Below are positions 1 to 8,514 of a stretch of 64,000 nt of DNA, piece after piece. Origin of the DNA: Streptantibioticus ferralitis (GTDB lineage Bacteria > Actinomycetota > Actinomycetes > Streptomycetales > Streptomycetaceae); the NCBI RefSeq assembly GCF_029223525.1, contig NZ_JARHTQ010000009.1:218450-282449 (forward strand), in the 5' to 3' direction. The position numbers and the translations under genes were made by a program. Position 1 is the first letter of the stretch. Each line of letters opens with the position of its first letter. The notes under the pieces were generated by a model. The model was not told where the DNA came from. It worked only from the letters and a program-made list of their open reading frames with translations, and did not search any database.

Positions 1-2367
1 ACGATCGTCTCCACCGCCCTTCCCACCATCCTCGCCGACATCGGTGGCGGACAGGAGGCCTACACCTGGATCGTCACCGCGGCACTGCTCGCGGTGACCG
101 CCACCACCCCGCTGTGGGGCAAGATGTCGGACCTGGTGAGCAAGAAGCTCCTGGTCCAACTGGCCCTGGTGCTCTACATCGTGGCGTCCGTCGTCGCCGG
201 TCTTTCGCAGAACGCCGGCATGCTGATCGCCTGCCGAGTGGTGCAGGGCATAGGCGCGGGCGGTCTGTCCGCCCTCTCCCAGGTGATCATGGCCGCGATG
301 ATCTCGCCGCGGCAGCGCGGCCGTTACAGCGGCTACCTCGGTGCCACCTTCGCGGTCGCCACCGTCGGCGGCCCGCTGATCGGCGGTGTCATCACCGACA
401 CCAGCTGGCTCGGCTGGCGCTGGTGCTTCTACGTCGTCGTTCCCTTCGCGCTGATCGCGCTGGTCGTGCTGCAGAAGACCATCCACCTTCCGGTGGTCAA
501 GCGGGAGGTCAAGGTCGACTGGCTGGGCGCGTTCTTCGTCACCGCCGCGGTCTGCCTGCTGATGGTCTGGGTCACCCTCGCCGGGGACAAGTACGACTGG
601 CTGTCGTGGCAGACGTACGTCATGGTCCCGGGCTCGGTGGTGCTCGGCCTGATCTTCCTGCTGGTGGAGTCCAAGGCGAGTGAGCCGATCATCCCGCTGC
701 GGCTGTTCCGCAACACCACGATCACCCTCACCTCGCTGGCCAGCGTCTTCGTCGGCGTCGCGATGTTCGCCGGCACGGTCTTCCTCAGCCAGTACTTCCA
801 GTTGGCGCGCGGCAAGACTCCCGCGATGTCCGGCGTGCTGACCATTCCGCTGGTGGTCGGACTGTTCGTGGCCTCGATGGCCTCCGGGCAGATCATCACC
901 CGTACCGGCCGCTGGAAGGCGTTCCTGGTCTCCGGTGGCGTCTTCCTGACCGCGGGCGGCGGGCTGTTGAGCCTGATGCGGTACAACACCGCGTACTGGC
1001 AGGTCGCCGTCTACATGGCCCTGCTCGGCCTCGGCATCGGACTGATGATGCAGAACCTGGTGCTGGCCGTGCAGAACCAGGTGGCCCCCAAGGACCTGGG
1101 TTCGGCCAGCTCGCTGGTGACCTTCTTCCGGTCGCTCGGCGGTGCGGTCGGCGTGGCCGCGCTCGGCGCGGCGCTCAGCAACCGCATCACCCACTACGCG
1201 AAGGAGGGCTTCGCGGCGCTCGGCGTTCCGATGCCCGCTTCACAAGGTGGCGGGGCCAACATCCCGGATCTCAAGAAGCTTCCGCTTCCGATCCGTACGA
1301 TCGTCGAGAGCTCCTACGGGCACGGCATCGCGGATGTCTTCCTCTACGCCGCGCCATTCGCGTTCGTCGCCTTCCTCCTGGTGCTGTTCATCAAGGAGGT
1401 ACCGCTGAAGACCGCGAGCGGTCTGCAGCAGACCGCGGGAGTTCCCGCGCACGACAGGGCGGCGGCGGACGCCCCCGTCACCATCCCCGCGCCGGCTTCG
1501 GAGTCCGAGCTGGTCGCTGTGGCCGCAGCCGCCGATGCTCAGCCGGTCACCGTGTACGCCTCGGCGGGCTCCGGCCCGTCCGGCGAGGAGGTTCCCATGA
1601 ACGGCATCACCATCCACGGTTCCGTCCGCAACGCCGAAGGCGTGGGCGTCGGTTCCGCCAACCTGACCCTGATATCCCTGCAGGGACGGCAGTTGGGCCG
1701 CGCCCAGGCCGGGACCGACGGCGGCTACTGGGTCGCCGCCCCGGGCGCGGGGACGTACGTCCTGATCGCGGCCGCCGACGGGCACCAGCCGCAGGCCGCC
1801 ACCGTGGTGGTGGGTGACGCACCGCTCGGCTACGACATCGTGCTGTCCGGCACCAGCGGTCTGGCCGGTGTGGTGCGCGACGCGGCCGGCGGAACGCCGG
1901 TGGACGGTGCGATGGTGGTCGTCACCGATGTGCGGGGTGAGGTGCTGGCCACCGCGAAGACCGCTGAGTCGGGCACGTTCACCTTCGAAGAGCTGCCCGC
2001 GGGCGTCTTCACGCTCGCGGTCAACGCGGCCGCGTACCGCCCGGCGGCGCTGCCGGTCGAGGTCGGTGCGCAGGGGATCACCCGCGTCGAGGTCGAACTC
2101 GCCTCCGGCGCGCATCTGCAGGGCACGGTACGGGCCGGTGCGGACCAGCGTCCGATGGCCGACGCACGGGTCACGCTGATCGACGCGGCGGGCAACGTCG
2201 CGGGCACGGCGACCACCGGTGAGGACGGCTCCTATGCCTTCACCGATCTGAACGCGGGCGACTACACGCTGATCGCCAGCGGATACCCGCCGGTCGCCCG
2301 CACGCTCGTGGTGGACGGTCCGGGCGAGGACGCCTTCGACGTCGAGCTCGGCCACCCGGCCGAGTAA
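1..2367 (+). CDS. DHA2-type MFS exporter with three C-terminal CarboxypepD_reg domains (5' partial)
   Basis: The frame is open from base 1, so the start lies outside the window; 788 residues are visible. The first ~460 residues are a string of hydrophobic helices of the DHA2 (EmrB/QacA, 14-TM) drug:proton antiporter type, with the cytoplasmic loop GKMSDLVSKK and the antiporter-type stretch GGPLIGG near residue 125. After the last helix (LVLFIKEVPL) a ~70-residue Ala/Pro-rich linker leads to three ~84-residue beta-sandwich repeats (about 535-618, 619-702 and 703-788) of the carboxypeptidase regulatory-like family, each with a DGxYxFxxLxAGxYTL-type core. The tail would project from the membrane, by inference to the outside, and may bind polymer or partner protein. 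The next gene carries the same domain, which suggests a shared role. Substrate unknown. Confidence 0.88.
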   Translation, partial: TIVSTALPTILADIGGGQEAYTWIVTAALLAVTATTPLWGKMSDLVSKKLLVQLALVLYIVASVVAGLSQNAGMLIACRVVQGIGAGGLSALSQVIMAAMISPRQRGRYSGYLGATFAVATVGGPLIGGVITDTSWLGWRWCFYVVVPFALIALVVLQKTIHLPVVKREVKVDWLGAFFVTAAVCLLMVWVTLAGDKYDWLSWQTYVMVPGSVVLGLIFLLVESKASEPIIPLRLFRNTTITLTSLASVFVGVAMFAGTVFLSQYFQLARGKTPAMSGVLTIPLVVGLFVASMASGQIITRTGRWKAFLVSGGVFLTAGGGLLSLMRYNTAYWQVAVYMALLGLGIGLMMQNLVLAVQNQVAPKDLGSASSLVTFFRSLGGAVGVAALGAALSNRITHYAKEGFAALGVPMPASQGGGANIPDLKKLPLPIRTIVESSYGHGIADVFLYAAPFAFVAFLLVLFIKEVPLKTASGLQQTAGVPAHDRAAADAPVTIPAPASESELVAVAAAADAQPVTVYASAGSGPSGEEVPMNGITIHGSVRNAEGVGVGSANLTLISLQGRQLGRAQAGTDGGYWVAAPGAGTYVLIAAADGHQPQAATVVVGDAPLGYDIVLSGTSGLAGVVRDAAGGTPVDGAMVVVTDVRGEVLATAKTAESGTFTFEELPAGVFTLAVNAAAYRPAALPVEVGAQGITRVEVELASGAHLQGTVRAGADQRPMADARVTLIDAAGNVAGTATTGEDGSYAFTDLNAGDYTLIASGYPPVARTLVVDGPGEDAFDVELGHPAE

Positions 2368-2504
2368 CCGAAGCGACTGGCGGGCGCGCACAGCGGAGAC
2401 GCGTACCGCCAGTTCGGGGGAGAACGGGTTCCGGCCGACGGCCGGAGCAGGGGACGGCCGAGGCCGTCCGGCCGGAACCCGTGACCAAACGATCAGGAGA
2501 TGCA

Positions 2505-3350
2505 ATGACCACGCACACGGGTGAGGGCAACACCGGACTTCGGGCCCGGATTCGGACCAAGGACGGCTGGGCGGTGCAGCACGCGGTACTGACCGTAACG
2601 GATATGACGGGAAGTCAGGTACAACGGGCGACCGCGGACGACGACGGGGTGGTACGGACCGATCCGCTGCCGCCGGGCGCCTACACGGTGATCGTCACGG
2701 CCGTCGGCTACCAGCCGGCCGCCTCGACGGCGATCGTCAGCGCCGCGGGCCGGGCGGACCTGGGCAATCTGGTCCTCGCCCGGCAGGGCGGTGTCGAACT
2801 GCCGCCGCCGGGCCCGTGGACCATCGACCCGGCGCACTCCTCGGTCGGCGCGGTCGCGCAGCACCTGGGCATCTCCAGCGTGCGCGGCCACTTCACCGAG
2901 TTCCGCGGCCAGATCACGATCGCCGAGAACGTCGAGGAGTCGTCGGTGGTCGCGGCCATCACCGCGGCGAGTATCGACACCGGCAACAAGATGCGCGACG
3001 ACCACCTGCGGTCCCCCGACTTCCTGCACGTGGACGTCCACCCGGAGATCACCTACCGCGGCACCGGCGGCGTCACCCCGGCCGGACCGGACCGCTGGAC
3101 GGTGCACGGCGAGCTGACGATGAACGCGCTCACCCGCCCGGTGGACCTGGACCTGACCTACCTGGGCACCGGCCCCGACCCGTGGGGCGGCACCCGGGCC
3201 GCGTTCCGCGCGACGACGGAGCTGCGGCGGGAGGACTTCGCCATGAACTACAACCAGGTGCTGCAGGCGGGCATCGCCGCCATCGGTACGACGCTGCGCG
3301 TGGAACTCGACATCCAGGCGGTGCAGGGCGAGTCACTGCCGATGGCCTGA
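2505..3350 (+). CDS. CarboxypepD_reg-YceI two-domain protein
   Basis: A 281-residue protein. Residues about 8-92 are one carboxypeptidase regulatory-like beta-sandwich (RTDPLPPGAYTVIVTAVGY core), and residues about 103-280 are a YceI lipocalin-like domain (PWTIDPAHSSVGAVAQHL start, SPDFLHVDVHPEITY, MNYNQVLQAG end). YceI proteins bind isoprenoid or amphiphilic ligands in a beta-barrel. The ATG at 2505 is chosen because AGGAG sits 5 bases upstream; an in-frame GTG at 2481 lacks such a site. No signal peptide is visible, so the protein is probably cytoplasmic, although many YceI proteins are secreted. It follows the exporter with the same regulatory-like domain by 137 bases and may be co-transcribed with it. 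Ligand unknown. Confidence 0.9.
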   Translation: MTTHTGEGNTGLRARIRTKDGWAVQHAVLTVTDMTGSQVQRATADDDGVVRTDPLPPGAYTVIVTAVGYQPAASTAIVSAAGRADLGNLVLARQGGVELPPPGPWTIDPAHSSVGAVAQHLGISSVRGHFTEFRGQITIAENVEESSVVAAITAASIDTGNKMRDDHLRSPDFLHVDVHPEITYRGTGGVTPAGPDRWTVHGELTMNALTRPVDLDLTYLGTGPDPWGGTRAAFRATTELRREDFAMNYNQVLQAGIAAIGTTLRVELDIQAVQGESLPMA

Positions 3351-3371
3351 GCTTGGTCGTAGAGTGCGGAC

Positions 3372-3836
3372 ATGGCACCGCACATCGCTACCAACACCAC
3401 TGTGGACCTCGGCCAGTTGCTGGAGTTCGCCCGGCCCAGGCACCGGGCCGTCCTGCTGACCACCCGCGCGGACGGGCGGCCCCAGGCCTCCCCGGTGACC
3501 TGCGGCGTGGACGACTCCGGGCGGCTGGCCGTCTCCACGTATCCGGACCGCGCCAAGGCCCGCAACATCCGCCGGGATCCCCGCGCGTCGCTGATCGTCC
3601 TGTCCGACGACTGGAACGGGCCCTGGGTACAGATCGACGGCACCGCGCAGGTCGTCGACCTGCCCGAGTCGATCGAGCCCCTGGTCGAGTACTACCGCAA
3701 CATCTCGGGCGAACACCCCGACTGGGACGAGTACCGGGAGGCGATGCGGCGGCAGGGCAAGTCCCTGATCCGGGTCACGCCCGAGCGGTGGGGGCCGATC
3801 GCGACCGGAGGCTTCCCGCCGGGCATGGCGCAGTAG
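3372..3836 (+). CDS. PPOX-class F420-dependent oxidoreductase family protein
   Basis: A 154-residue split-barrel flavin/F420-binding protein of the pyridoxamine-5'-phosphate-oxidase superfamily, F420-dependent TIGR03618-like group. The family core is visible as HRAVLLTTRADGRPQASPVT followed by GRLAVSTYPDRAKARNIRRD, the usual cofactor-phosphate contact strand, and RVTPERWGPI near the C terminus. Members reduce small substrates with F420H2 or act as F420/heme/FMN binders in the cytosol; the substrate here cannot be told. It starts 21 bases after the YceI gene, so the two could share a transcript. Length is typical for the family. Confidence 0.85.
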   Translation: MAPHIATNTTVDLGQLLEFARPRHRAVLLTTRADGRPQASPVTCGVDDSGRLAVSTYPDRAKARNIRRDPRASLIVLSDDWNGPWVQIDGTAQVVDLPESIEPLVEYYRNISGEHPDWDEYREAMRRQGKSLIRVTPERWGPIATGGFPPGMAQ

Positions 3837-3860
3837 GGCCGAACCAGCCGCGCCCCACCG

Positions 3861-3893
3861 GGAATCCGCCAGGAATCCGCCAGGAATCCGCCA
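3861..3893 (+). repeat. Three tandem copies of an 11-base unit
   Basis: GGAATCCGCCA occurs three times head to tail, followed by a partial fourth copy (GGAAG). It fills the short gap between two converging genes. No function is evident; the copies are identical, so the array is recent or unstable. Confidence 0.85.
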
Positions 3894-3901
3894 GGAAGGC
3901 C

Positions 3902-4651
3902 CTACCCCCGGTCGCGCATTACCTCGATGCCCGCGATGACGCACTCCAGCGCGACGGTGAAGTCGCGGTCCCGCGACTGCGCCATCGGCATCTTGGTGCG
4001 CAGGTCGATGAATTCCGTGAGGTCCTGGTACTGGGGACGCTCACGCACCGCGTCCGCCATCTCATGGAACAGGTCGTCCTCGCTGGCACCGGTGCTGCGG
4101 CACAGCTCGGTCCAGCGGCCTTCCACCGTGCCGTAGCCGTAGACGAACTGGTAGACGGCGGCGAGGGCGCCGGGGATCATCTCCGGCGGCAGTCCGGCGC
4201 GTTGCATCACCTGGTGGGCGACGGTGCTGAACGCCACCGACTTCGGGCCGACGTTGGCGTACTCGCCCATCAGACGGGACGCCCAGGGGTGGGTGGCGAG
4301 CATCCTGCGGTAGCTGAGGGCGAGTTCACGCACCGTGTCGCGCCAGTCGGCGGCCGCGTCCCCGGCGGGCAGCGGAACCTCGCCGAACGCCTCGTCCAGC
4401 GCGTACTCCAGCAGGTCGTCCTTGTTGTCGACGTACCAGTAGACGGACATCGGCGTCACGCCGAGTTCGGCGGCGAGGCGGCGCATCGAGAAGTTCTGCA
4501 GGCCATGGGCGTCCAGCAGGCGGACCGTGGTCTTGACGATCTTCTCGTGGTCCAGCCCGGCCGGCTGCTCCGACCTCTTGCGCCTGCCCCCCGCGCTCTC
4601 GTTCAGCCACACGCTCGCTTGCGGCTTGCTGGCGCGGGGGGCGGGGGCCAT
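3902..4651 (-). CDS. TetR-family transcriptional repressor (TetR_C_1-type)
   Basis: A 249-residue regulator. Residues about 25-85 form the TetR helix-turn-helix (LLDAHGLQNFSMRRLAAELG, then MSVYWYVDNKDDLL), and the remaining ~160 residues form the all-helical ligand-binding half resembling the tetracycline-repressor class. ATG at 4651 is chosen because GAGGAG lies 6 bases upstream; the frame extends 9 codons further without a ribosome site. It lies 48 bases downstream of an exporter gene on the same strand and is very likely its local repressor, in the pattern of TetR/TetA-type pairs although here the two are co-directional. Operator candidates sit upstream of the exporter (6220-6284). Confidence 0.9.
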   Translation of the reverse strand: MAPAPRASKPQASVWLNESAGGRRKRSEQPAGLDHEKIVKTTVRLLDAHGLQNFSMRRLAAELGVTPMSVYWYVDNKDDLLEYALDEAFGEVPLPAGDAAADWRDTVRELALSYRRMLATHPWASRLMGEYANVGPKSVAFSTVAHQVMQRAGLPPEMIPGALAAVYQFVYGYGTVEGRWTELCRSTGASEDDLFHEMADAVRERPQYQDLTEFIDLRTKMPMAQSRDRDFTVALECVIAGIEVMRDRG

Positions 4652-4699
4652 GGCTTCTCCTCGGTCGGGCTTCGGCAACGGTGCGCTGCGTAGGTGATG

Positions 4700-6211
4700 C
4701 TAAGCCGCGACCTCGGCCAGAGCCGGGCTCTGGCGGTCGGAGTCGGTACGGTCCGCGCGGTGCAGGAGGAACGCCGCGAGCAGACCACCGGCGAGAACCG
4801 CGGCCGCACCCATGAGTTGGCTGGTGCTCACTCCGGAAGAGAACGCGTCGGCGACCGCGGTGCGCTGCCGCGGACCGTGCGCGGCGGCGAGGGCGGCGGG
4901 CAGCGAGCCCGCGCCGATCGCGGCCGGAAGGAGCGCGGCGAAGCGGGAGTTGAGCACCGCGCCGAGCACCGCGATACCAAGTCCGTTGCCGAACTCGGTC
5001 AGCGTGCCGTTGACGCCCGCGCCGATACCCGCCCGCTCCGGCGGAATCGCGCTCATCAGCGCGGCGCCCATCGCGGGCATGGCCAGCGCGATGCCGATCC
5101 CCATCAGGATCAGGCCGAGCAGCATGCCCTGGTACCCATGCCTGCCGAGGACCGAGACCAGCGCGAGGCCGATCGCCAGCAGGCTCATGCCCACGACGAC
5201 GATCCTCGCCGTACCGATCCTGCCCAGCAGGCGGGCGCCGACGCCCAGGATGTTCAGCAGCGCGATGCACGCGGCGAGCGGTGCGGTGCACAGGCCCGCC
5301 TTCAACGGCCCGTAGCCGAAGACGAACTGCAGATGCTGGGTGAGCAGGAAGAACGATCCGCCCATCCCGAAGGCCACCAGGATCCCGCCCGCGACCGCCC
5401 CGACGAAGCGGCGGTTGCGGAAGAACCGCATGTCCAGCATCGGGTGCGAGGTGCGGCGCTCCCACAGCGCGAATCCGGTGAGCGCCGCGACGCCGATGAA
5501 CACGGGGAGCAGCGCTTCGGAGGACGTCCAGCCGTGGGCGGGCCCCGAGATGATCGCGTAGACCACGCCCACCATGCCGACGGTGGACAGCAGTGCGCCC
5601 AGCAGGTCGGGGCGCTCGCCCAGCGGGTTCTTCGACTCGGGGATCAGGCGGGCGACGGCCACCAGCCCGATCAGCGCCACCGGGACGTTGATCAGGAAGA
5701 CCGATCCCCACCAGAACCGGCCGAGCAGCGCGCCACCGATCAGCGGCCCGGCGGCGAAACCGAAGGTGAGGACGGTGCTCCACAGGCCGATGGCCTTCGT
5801 CCGCTCCTGGTCGTCGAAGACCTGGATGATCACGGCCAGGGTGGTGGTCATCAGCAGTGCGCCACCGATGCCCATCCCGGCGCGGGCGGCGATGAGTTCG
5901 CCGGGGTTACGGGAGAACGCCGCGAGCAGGGAGCCCAGGCCGAAGAGGCAGAGCCCGGTCATCAACCCGAGCTTGCGGCCGAAGCGGTCGACGGCGCTGC
6001 CGACGGCGAGCAGCAGACCGGACTGGACGAGCGAGTACGCGTTGATCATCCACTGGATGTCCGCGGTGGTCGCGCCCAACTCCTTGGTGAGGGACGGGAT
6101 GGCGACGTTGAGGATGGTGTTGTCCAGCAGGACCGTGAGCTGCGCCAGACAGATGACGCCGAGGATCAGCCAGCGGCGGGGGTGTGGCTGGTGAGCTGTG
6201 TCAGAGGTCAA
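4700..6211 (-). CDS. MFS transporter, DHA2 (EmrB/QacA) family
   Basis: A 503-residue, 14-helix proton-driven exporter. Visible signatures are LLDNTILNVAIPSL in TM1, VDRFGRKLGLMTGLCLFG in the loop 2-3 region, and the antiporter motif region GFAAGPLIGGALLGRFWWG in TM5. The start is taken as TTG at 6211, because AAGGAG stands 5 bases upstream and the residues after it (TSDTAHQPHPRRW) are a typical short N-terminal tail; the frame reads on upstream into a neighbouring gene's antisense strand, which is not coding. It is first in a two-gene unit with the TetR gene. Drug or metabolite efflux is inferred from family; the substrate is unknown. Confidence 0.9.
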   Translation of the reverse strand: MTSDTAHQPHPRRWLILGVICLAQLTVLLDNTILNVAIPSLTKELGATTADIQWMINAYSLVQSGLLLAVGSAVDRFGRKLGLMTGLCLFGLGSLLAAFSRNPGELIAARAGMGIGGALLMTTTLAVIIQVFDDQERTKAIGLWSTVLTFGFAAGPLIGGALLGRFWWGSVFLINVPVALIGLVAVARLIPESKNPLGERPDLLGALLSTVGMVGVVYAIISGPAHGWTSSEALLPVFIGVAALTGFALWERRTSHPMLDMRFFRNRRFVGAVAGGILVAFGMGGSFFLLTQHLQFVFGYGPLKAGLCTAPLAACIALLNILGVGARLLGRIGTARIVVVGMSLLAIGLALVSVLGRHGYQGMLLGLILMGIGIALAMPAMGAALMSAIPPERAGIGAGVNGTLTEFGNGLGIAVLGAVLNSRFAALLPAAIGAGSLPAALAAAHGPRQRTAVADAFSSGVSTSQLMGAAAVLAGGLLAAFLLHRADRTDSDRQSPALAEVAA

Positions 6212-6219
6212 GGCGGCTC

Positions 6220-6284
6220 CTTGTAAGGCGTACGGGACGGTGCGGTGCTGTACACCGTAGAAGCCTTCCCATACGCCGTACAAG
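6220..6284 (-). promoter_or_regulatory. Putative promoter/TetR operator region of the exporter operon
   Basis: Two 16-base arms, CTTGTAAGGCGTACGG (6220-6235) and CCATACGCCGTACAAG (6269-6284), are inverted repeats with 14 of 16 matches. Between them lies a third related element around TGTACA (6249-6254), giving three GTA-N3/4-GTAC-like sites. On the minus strand TTGTAC (-35) and TACGGT (-10) with an 18-base spacer fit a promoter, so the outer sites would overlap or flank it. Binding by the TetR protein encoded downstream is an inference from position. Confidence 0.55.
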
Positions 6285-6288
6285 TCGT

Positions 6289-8514
6289 TTATTGCGATGC
6301 CGCCATGGAAGTGAGGTCGTAGACCGTGGTGCCGCCCACCGTCTTCTTGCTGAAGGTCTTCTCGACCCATGCGCTGATCTGGGCGGAGGTGTTGGTTCCG
6401 GCGGTGCCCATGCCGGGTCCGAAGCCGGAGCCGCCGCTCCCGATGAAGTAGTGGATCCTCCGCTCGGCGACCAGCTTCTCGAACTGGGCCAGGACGGGCG
6501 CCGGATCCGAACCGTTGAAGCCGCCGATGGCCATCACCGGTCGGCCGGTGGCCAGTTGGTAGCTCGCCTGGTTCTGCGAACCGATGGCGGCGGCGACCCA
6601 GGTGTAGTCGTCCGCGTGCTGGGTGAGCAGGTCCTTCATGGCGGTGCTCACCTGGGCGCCGCCCAGCAGCCCGCCCATCCCGCCGCGTCCGCCACCAGGG
6701 GCAGCGGGCGAGCCGCCGGGGGCAGTGGCGGAGCCGCCGGGGGCAGTGGCGGAGCCGCCGGGGGCAGTGGCGGAGCCGCCGGGGGCAGTGGCGGAGCCGC
6801 CGGGGGCGGCAGGTATGCCGCCGGTGGCCGCGGGCGGGCTGCCCGGCAGGCGACCGCCGCGCGACCCGCCGGGACCGCCCGCCCCACCCGCACCACCCGG
6901 ACCACCCTGACCCATGCCCGGACTCATGCCGGGACCCATGCCGGGACCGCCCAGGCCACCGCGACCACCGCGAGCACCTGGCCCGCCCGGGCCACCCGGC
7001 CCACCCATGGCGCCCGCTCCCGCCGGGCCCGCCGACGGCAGCGAACCGGTGTGGCCGGTGGAGACGGTACTCGCGGCATACGCGGCCGGTCCGGCCAGCG
7101 ACACCGCGAGCCCGGCCGCCGCCGCGGTCACCGCCATCGCCCGCAGCATCCGGCGCCCGGCCACCGCCAGCACCAGTGCCAGTGCCAGTCCGGCCGCGAG
7201 GCCACCGACCAGCACCAGCCAGCGAAGCCACGGCAGCCAGTGCGGGGTACGCCCCAGCAGCTCGTACGACCAGAACGCGGTCACCGCCACCGTCAGCCCG
7301 AGCGTGACCGCCGCGAGGGGTGTACGTCGCCGCTCCCACAGCAGCGCGCAGCCCATCCCCACCACCGCCGCGATATGCGGCGCAAGCGCGATGTTGTAGT
7401 ACGGGTGAAAGATCCCGGCCATAAAGCTGAAGACCCCAGCGGTGATGAGCAGCGCACCGCCCCAGAGCAGCAGCGCCTGCCGCCGGGCATCGCTCCGCTT
7501 CGTCCGCCAGGTCACCGCGATCCCAGCGACCAGCAGTATCAGCGCGGCGGGCAGCAACCAGGCGATCTGGCCGCCCATTTGGGCGGAGAACAGCCGGGCG
7601 AGGCCGGTCTGCCCCCACATACCGCCGCCCTGTCCCGCCCCCTGGCCTCGGCCCATACCGCCGCCGACACTGCCGGTCTCGTTGCCGCTCAGTCGGCCGA
7701 ATCCGTTATAGCCAAAGGTGAGTTCAAGGAAGCTGTTGTGCTGGGAACCGCCGATATACGGGCGAGTGGACGCGGGCCATAGCTGGACCACGGCCACCCA
7801 CCAGCCGCCGCTCACCACCAACGCCACTGCGGCCAGGGCCAGTTGCCACAGCCGCTTCCTCAGCCGTACCGGAGCGAAGACCACGTACACCAGCGCCAGC
7901 GGCGGCAGGATCAAGAACGCCTGCAAGGTCTTCACCAGGAACGCGCATCCGAAGAGCACTCCGGCCCACACCAGCCACTTCGTCCGGCCCTCTTCGAGGG
8001 ACCGCTGGACGGCGTAGACCGCGCAGACCATCAGCAAGGCCAACAGCGCATCGGGATTGTTGAACCGGAACATCAGCACCGCGACCGGAGTACACGCCAG
8101 CACCGCCCCCGCGACCAGTCCCGCGCCCGGCCCGAACCGGCGGCGCACCGCCGCGTACAGCACCGCGACCGTCGCCACCCCCATCAGCGCCTGCGGCACC
8201 AGCACCGCCCAGGAGCCCAGCCCGAAGAGGCGGACGGACAACTCCATCGGCCACAGTGAGACCGGGGGCTTGTCGACGGTGATGAAGTTGGCCGCGTCCG
8301 AGGAGCCGAAGAAGAACGCCTTCCAGCTCCGGCTGCCCGCCTGGACCGCGGCGGAGTAGAAGGAGTTCGCCCAGCCGGAGGAGGACAGGTTGACCAGGTA
8401 GAGCAGCGCGGTCGCGGCCAGCAGGCCGACGAACCCCGGCCGCTCCCAGCGGGGTTCGCGGGCGCGTTCCGGCGCCGCGGTGGCGTTCACCGGTGCGCTG
8501 ACTGCCGTGCTCAT
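6289..8514 (-). CDS. GT39/ArnT-like membrane glycosyltransferase (YkcB-like)
   Basis: A 741-residue integral membrane protein related to the PMT/ArnT GT39 superfamily, which transfers sugars from polyprenyl-phosphate donors outside the membrane. The catalytic extracytoplasmic loop with its acidic residue is near residue 75-85 (FITVDKPPVSLWPMELSVRL), followed by many helices to about residue 480. A Gly-rich, collagen-like segment (about 500-600) contains a heptad repeat, and a folded C-terminal domain (about 605-741) resembles the YkcB/YkcA-type extracellular tail. Its ATG overlaps the stop of the GT2-GtrA gene upstream (ATGA), so the two are translationally coupled and are probably a donor-synthesis/transfer pair. 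The acceptor (protein, teichoic acid or glycan) is unknown. Confidence 0.88.
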   Translation of the reverse strand: MSTAVSAPVNATAAPERAREPRWERPGFVGLLAATALLYLVNLSSSGWANSFYSAAVQAGSRSWKAFFFGSSDAANFITVDKPPVSLWPMELSVRLFGLGSWAVLVPQALMGVATVAVLYAAVRRRFGPGAGLVAGAVLACTPVAVLMFRFNNPDALLALLMVCAVYAVQRSLEEGRTKWLVWAGVLFGCAFLVKTLQAFLILPPLALVYVVFAPVRLRKRLWQLALAAVALVVSGGWWVAVVQLWPASTRPYIGGSQHNSFLELTFGYNGFGRLSGNETGSVGGGMGRGQGAGQGGGMWGQTGLARLFSAQMGGQIAWLLPAALILLVAGIAVTWRTKRSDARRQALLLWGGALLITAGVFSFMAGIFHPYYNIALAPHIAAVVGMGCALLWERRRTPLAAVTLGLTVAVTAFWSYELLGRTPHWLPWLRWLVLVGGLAAGLALALVLAVAGRRMLRAMAVTAAAAGLAVSLAGPAAYAASTVSTGHTGSLPSAGPAGAGAMGGPGGPGGPGARGGRGGLGGPGMGPGMSPGMGQGGPGGAGGAGGPGGSRGGRLPGSPPAATGGIPAAPGGSATAPGGSATAPGGSATAPGGSATAPGGSPAAPGGGRGGMGGLLGGAQVSTAMKDLLTQHADDYTWVAAAIGSQNQASYQLATGRPVMAIGGFNGSDPAPVLAQFEKLVAERRIHYFIGSGGSGFGPGMGTAGTNTSAQISAWVEKTFSKKTVGGTTVYDLTSMAASQ
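6710..6814 (-). repeat. 21-base in-frame tandem repeat inside the GT39 gene
   Basis: Four perfect copies of a 21-base unit beginning GAGCCGCCGG at 6710, 6731, 6752 and 6773, plus a diverged fifth copy. They encode the heptad GGSATAP in the Gly-rich linker before the C-terminal domain. Perfect identity points to recent slippage or expansion, so the linker length probably varies between strains. Confidence 0.92.

Noticed and set aside
6710..6814. Regular 21-base repeats as a CRISPR array
   Set aside because: There are no unique spacers, the unit is in frame within a coding gene, and no cas genes are present.
4694..7782. Long open frames on the plus strand opposite the exporter and GT39 genes (and similar ones at 1240-2505, 18304-20748, 46061-48082, 49341-49955, 57229-59223)
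   Set aside because: They are antisense shadows caused by high GC at third codon positions; their products are Arg/Gly/Ala-rich without domains, and the opposite strand has clear families.
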